64,000 nt of DNA from contig NZ_JAVIZT010000001.1 in NCBI RefSeq assembly GCF_031453615.1, positions 186,001-250,000 on the forward strand. Reading direction: 5' to 3'. A program made the position numbers and the translations under genes. Every line of letters starts with the position of its first letter. Position 1 is the first letter of the stretch. Shown here in pieces: positions 61,691 through 64,000 of this stretch. The notes beneath the pieces were generated by a model. That model had not been told where the DNA came from and made no database searches. It saw only the letters and a program-made list of their open reading frames with translations. The DNA is from Microbacterium sp. SORGH_AS_0428 (GTDB taxonomy: Bacteria; Actinomycetota; Actinomycetes; Actinomycetales; Microbacteriaceae).

Positions 61691-62512
61691 TCAGGCGGGC
61701 GCGTCCGCGTCCGTGATCGTGTGATGACGCCCGAGCGGGATGACCATGGGGCGACCCGTCAGCGGGTCCGGCATGATCCTGCTCTCCAGACCGAAGACGG
61801 TGCGGACCACATCGGTCGTCAGGACGCTCGCCGGCGCTCCCGCGGCGAGGATGCGGCCGTCGACCATGGCGACGAGATGGTCGGCGTAGCGGGCGGCGAG
61901 GTTGAGATCGTGCAGCACCATGACGATGGTCGTGCCCCGGTCCCGGTTCAGATCGGTCAACAGATCCAGCACGTCGATCTGGTGGCTGATGTCGAGGAAG
62001 GTCGTCGGCTCGTCGAGCAGGAGCAGATCCGTCTGCTGCGCCAGGGCCATCGCTATCCAGACGCGCTGACGCTGACCGCCGCTGAGCTCGTCCACGGAGC
62101 GGTCGGCGAGGTGCGCGGTGCCGGTCGCCTCGAGCGCGCCCGCGATCGCGGCGTCATCGGCCGCGTTCCACCGCGCCAGTGGGCCCTGGTGCGGATGCCG
62201 ACCCCGACTCACGAGGTCGGACACCGCGATGCCGTCGGGAGCGATGGGCGACTGCGGCAGAAGCCCCAGGACGCGCGCGACCTGGCGCGTGGGAAGCCGA
62301 TGGATGCTCTTCCCGTCGAGCAGCACGCTCCCCGCCGCAGGCGGCAGCAGCCGTGCCATCGACTTCAACAGCGTGGACTTCCCGCATGCATTGGCGCCGA
62401 CGATGGTCGTGATCCTGCCTGCGGGTACCGAGAGATCCAGCGCGTCGACGATCACCCTGTCGCCGTACGCGAGTGTGAGCGCATCGGCGACGAGCGTGTG
62501 TTCGGCGGTCAT
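61691..62512 (-). CDS. Iron-siderophore ABC transporter ATP-binding protein
   Basis: A 273-aa FecE/FepC-type ATPase that powers import of ferric siderophore or haem. Walker A is VGANACGKSTLLKSM (about residues 38-52), Q-loop LLPQSP, signature LSGGQRQRVWIAMAL (about 140-154), Walker B LLLLDEPTTFLD and the switch His in VLHDLNLAARY. Ala-Cys in place of the usual Asn-Gly in the P-loop is a minor variant. Start ATG overlaps the permease stop by 4 nt. The upstream open frame is ignored. Confidence 0.93.
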   Translation of the reverse strand: MTAEHTLVADALTLAYGDRVIVDALDLSVPAGRITTIVGANACGKSTLLKSMARLLPPAAGSVLLDGKSIHRLPTRQVARVLGLLPQSPIAPDGIAVSDLVSRGRHPHQGPLARWNAADDAAIAGALEATGTAHLADRSVDELSGGQRQRVWIAMALAQQTDLLLLDEPTTFLDISHQIDVLDLLTDLNRDRGTTIVMVLHDLNLAARYADHLVAMVDGRILAAGAPASVLTTDVVRTVFGLESRIMPDPLTGRPMVIPLGRHHTITDADAPA

Positions 62513-63562
62513 ATCGAGGTTCCTCCGGCTCGGCTGCTGCGGATGAGCAGATAGACGAGATAGGGCGCGCCCAGCACGCCGGTCACGACGCCGACGGGCA
62601 GGCGCGTACCGAGCGCGTACTGCGCGATGAAGTCGGACACCAGCACCAGGACGGCGCCCACGAGTCCGGCCGGCACGACGGGGGAGCCGACGGGCCCGAG
62701 GATCCTCACGGCGATGGGTCCGGCGAGGAAGGCGACGAACGAGATGGGTCCGGCGGCAGCTGTCGCGAACGCCAGCAGGCACACGGCGGCGACGATGAGC
62801 AGGAGACGGCTGCGTTCGACACGCACGCCGAGGGCGGATGCGGCCTCGTCACCGACCCGCAGGAGTTCGAGATCGCGGGACAGGAACAGCAGCGCGGGAA
62901 CGACCACCACCATGATCGCCGCGAGTGGCAGGACCTTCGCCCAACTCGCGTCGTTGAGGTTTCCCGTGATCCAGCGCATGGCCGTCTGAAGATCCCACTC
63001 CGCGGGCGCGCGAGATGATGTACGAGACCACGCTGTTGCAGATGGCTGCGACGCCGATGCCGATCAGGATCAGGCGAGCGCCCGAGCCGCCGCGCTTGTA
63101 GGCGAGCAGATAGATGAGCAGGGCCGCGGCCAGCGCGGCGCCGGTCGCGAGGAACGAGACCGATGTCTCGCCGAGGCCGAGCACGACGATCCCCGTGACG
63201 GCGGCGGCGCTCGCTCCCGAGCTGATGCCGATCACGTCCGGACTCGCCAGGGGGTTGCGCAGCATCGTCTGGAAGACGACGCCACCCATCCCGAAACAGA
63301 GGCCCGTCAGCAGGGCCGTCGTGGCGCGGGGAAGTCGCAGCTCACCGACGGTGAAGGACGCGCCCGGCACGCGCTGCCCGGTCAGGACGGCCCAGACCTC
63401 GGCGGGGGAGTAGAAGGTCTGTCCCAACATGAGGGAGAGCGCGTAGACGGCGATCGCGATCGCGGCGAGCGCGGACGTGACGACGATCCACCGTCGACGA
63501 CGCCGGCGGCGTCCCGCGCGAACGAGGGTGAGCGCATCCCGGGCTCCTGCGGTCACCGTCAC
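62509..63562 (-). pseudogene. FecCD-family siderophore permease, frameshifted
   Basis: Two overlapping frames together encode one permease. The first (GTG at 63562) runs through QTMLRNPLASPDVIGISSGAS to VVSYIISRAR. The second continues with EWDLQTAMRWITGNLNDASW, then FLSRDLELLRVGDEAASALG and GPISFVAFLAGPIAVRILG to the stop at 62509. The span of 1054 nt is one base over a multiple of three; removing one G near 62999-63004 restores an intact protein of about 350 aa with about ten helices. Either a real disabling mutation or a sequencing error in a GC run. GTGA overlap with the upstream permease and ATGA with the ATPase are intact. Confidence 0.85.
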
Positions 63563-64000
63563 AGCGCCCTCACCTTCTGTCGCCGAACGATGGCGATGAA
63601 GAACGGCGCGCCGACGAGCGCGGTGATGATGCCGACCTCGATCTCCTCGGGGCGGGCGATGACGCGTCCGATGACATCAGCGCCCGTGAGCAGCACCGCC
63701 CCGGCGACCGCGCTGAAGGGGAGGAGCCAGCGGTGGTCCACGCCGATGAGCAACCGGCAGATGTGCGGGACGACCAGGCCCACGAAACCGATGGGCCCGG
63801 CGACCGCCGTGGCCGCGCCGCAGAGCAGGACGGCGCCGAGCGTCGATGCGAGACGTGCCGTGCGCACGCGCTCACCGAGCCCTGCGGCGAGCTCGTCGCC
63901 CAGTGCCAGGGTGTTCAGCGCGGGGCTGCACGCCAGGCAGACGACGAGACCGACGACCAGGAATGGCGCGACCTGCAGGATGGTGGCGCCCGTCGCGCCC
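63559..64000 (-). CDS. FecCD-family siderophore permease, partial at window edge
   Basis: The C-terminal 146 residues or so of a second FecCD permease; its start lies beyond position 64000. Family segments: ALNTLALGDELAAGLGERV, then GPIGFVGLVVPHICRLLIG and LLPFSAVAGAVLLTGADVIGR, ending IEVGIITALVGAPFFIAIVRR. At least four helices are present. It pairs with the permease downstream (4-nt overlap) as the two halves of the channel. An internal GTG at 63867 is not a real start, since the conserved frame continues past it. Confidence 0.9.
   Translation of the reverse strand, partial: GATGATILQVAPFLVVGLVVCLACSPALNTLALGDELAAGLGERVRTARLASTLGAVLLCGAATAVAGPIGFVGLVVPHICRLLIGVDHRWLLPFSAVAGAVLLTGADVIGRVIARPEEIEVGIITALVGAPFFIAIVRRQKVRAL

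Noticed and set aside
63559..63867. A complete 102-aa protein starting at GTG 63867
   Set aside because: The conserved permease frame continues upstream to the window edge, so this is an internal codon of a truncated gene.

Overview
The window is a high-G+C chromosome segment (roughly 70% G+C by eye) from a Gram-positive actinobacterium, most likely Microbacterium or a close Microbacteriaceae relative. The basis is the gene orders uvrC-rapZ-whiA, gap-pgk-tpiA-secG-rbpA facing tkt-tal-pgi-zwf-opcA-pgl, and sufB-sufD-Rieske-sufC, together with an RbpA protein, a CoA-pyrophosphatase Nudix protein and many starts that sit 6-7 nt after a TANNNT hexamer (leaderless transcripts). Genus-level placement is inference. 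Coding density is very high. No gene-free stretch exceeds 300 bases, and I saw no rRNA, tRNA, IS element, prophage or CRISPR array.

Layout. 1-13.8 kb is a mosaic of single genes: YdeI-like protein, zinc alcohol dehydrogenase, NYN-domain protein, two small enzymes, a large secreted GH43 glycosidase that ends in a LAVTG sorting signal, an orphan histidine-kinase-like membrane protein, and a luciferase-like monooxygenase whose 3' end is duplicated around an A+T-richer NTF2-like gene. BFN nuclease, ACT-domain and aldo/keto reductase genes follow. 13.8-23.4 kb holds msrA, a MATE exporter, a PEP-mutase-like protein, a Nudix hydrolase, GNAT, FBP-domain and DUF3054 genes, deoC, ribosomal protein S1 (rpsA) and an MFS exporter. 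23.4-29.4 kb is a tandemly duplicated two-gene module, each copy a membrane PAS histidine kinase translationally coupled to a 7-TM protein with a GGDEF-like domain that has lost its signature. This is the best candidate for an undescribed system.

29.4-39.7 kb carries coaE, uvrB, a divergent OhrR-type regulator and CxxC mini-protein pair, uvrA, uvrC, rapZ and whiA. 39.8-52.5 kb is central carbon metabolism: sodA, then gap-pgk-tpiA, secG-rbpA, and on the other strand the coupled pentose-phosphate operon tkt-tal-pgi-zwf-opcA-pgl. The two blocks meet at a 25-bp perfect stem terminator. 52.6-55.3 kb has ctaB, a small membrane protein and ctaA (haem O and haem A synthesis for cytochrome oxidase). 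55.5-59.5 kb is the SUF iron-sulfur cluster operon plus a DUF59-type assembly factor, followed by a PatB-type C-S lyase.

From 60.7 kb to the end is iron uptake: a siderophore-interacting reductase behind an IdeR/DtxR-like iron box, convergent with a siderophore ABC transporter. The transporter has an ATPase, one permease broken by a single-base frameshift, and a second permease cut by the window edge.

The genes connect as follows: G6P dehydrogenase with its assembly factor OpcA and the pentose-phosphate enzymes supply NADPH next to glycolysis. UvrA, UvrB and UvrC sit within 8 kb. Haem A/O synthesis, Fe-S assembly and iron acquisition lie consecutively in the last 12 kb.
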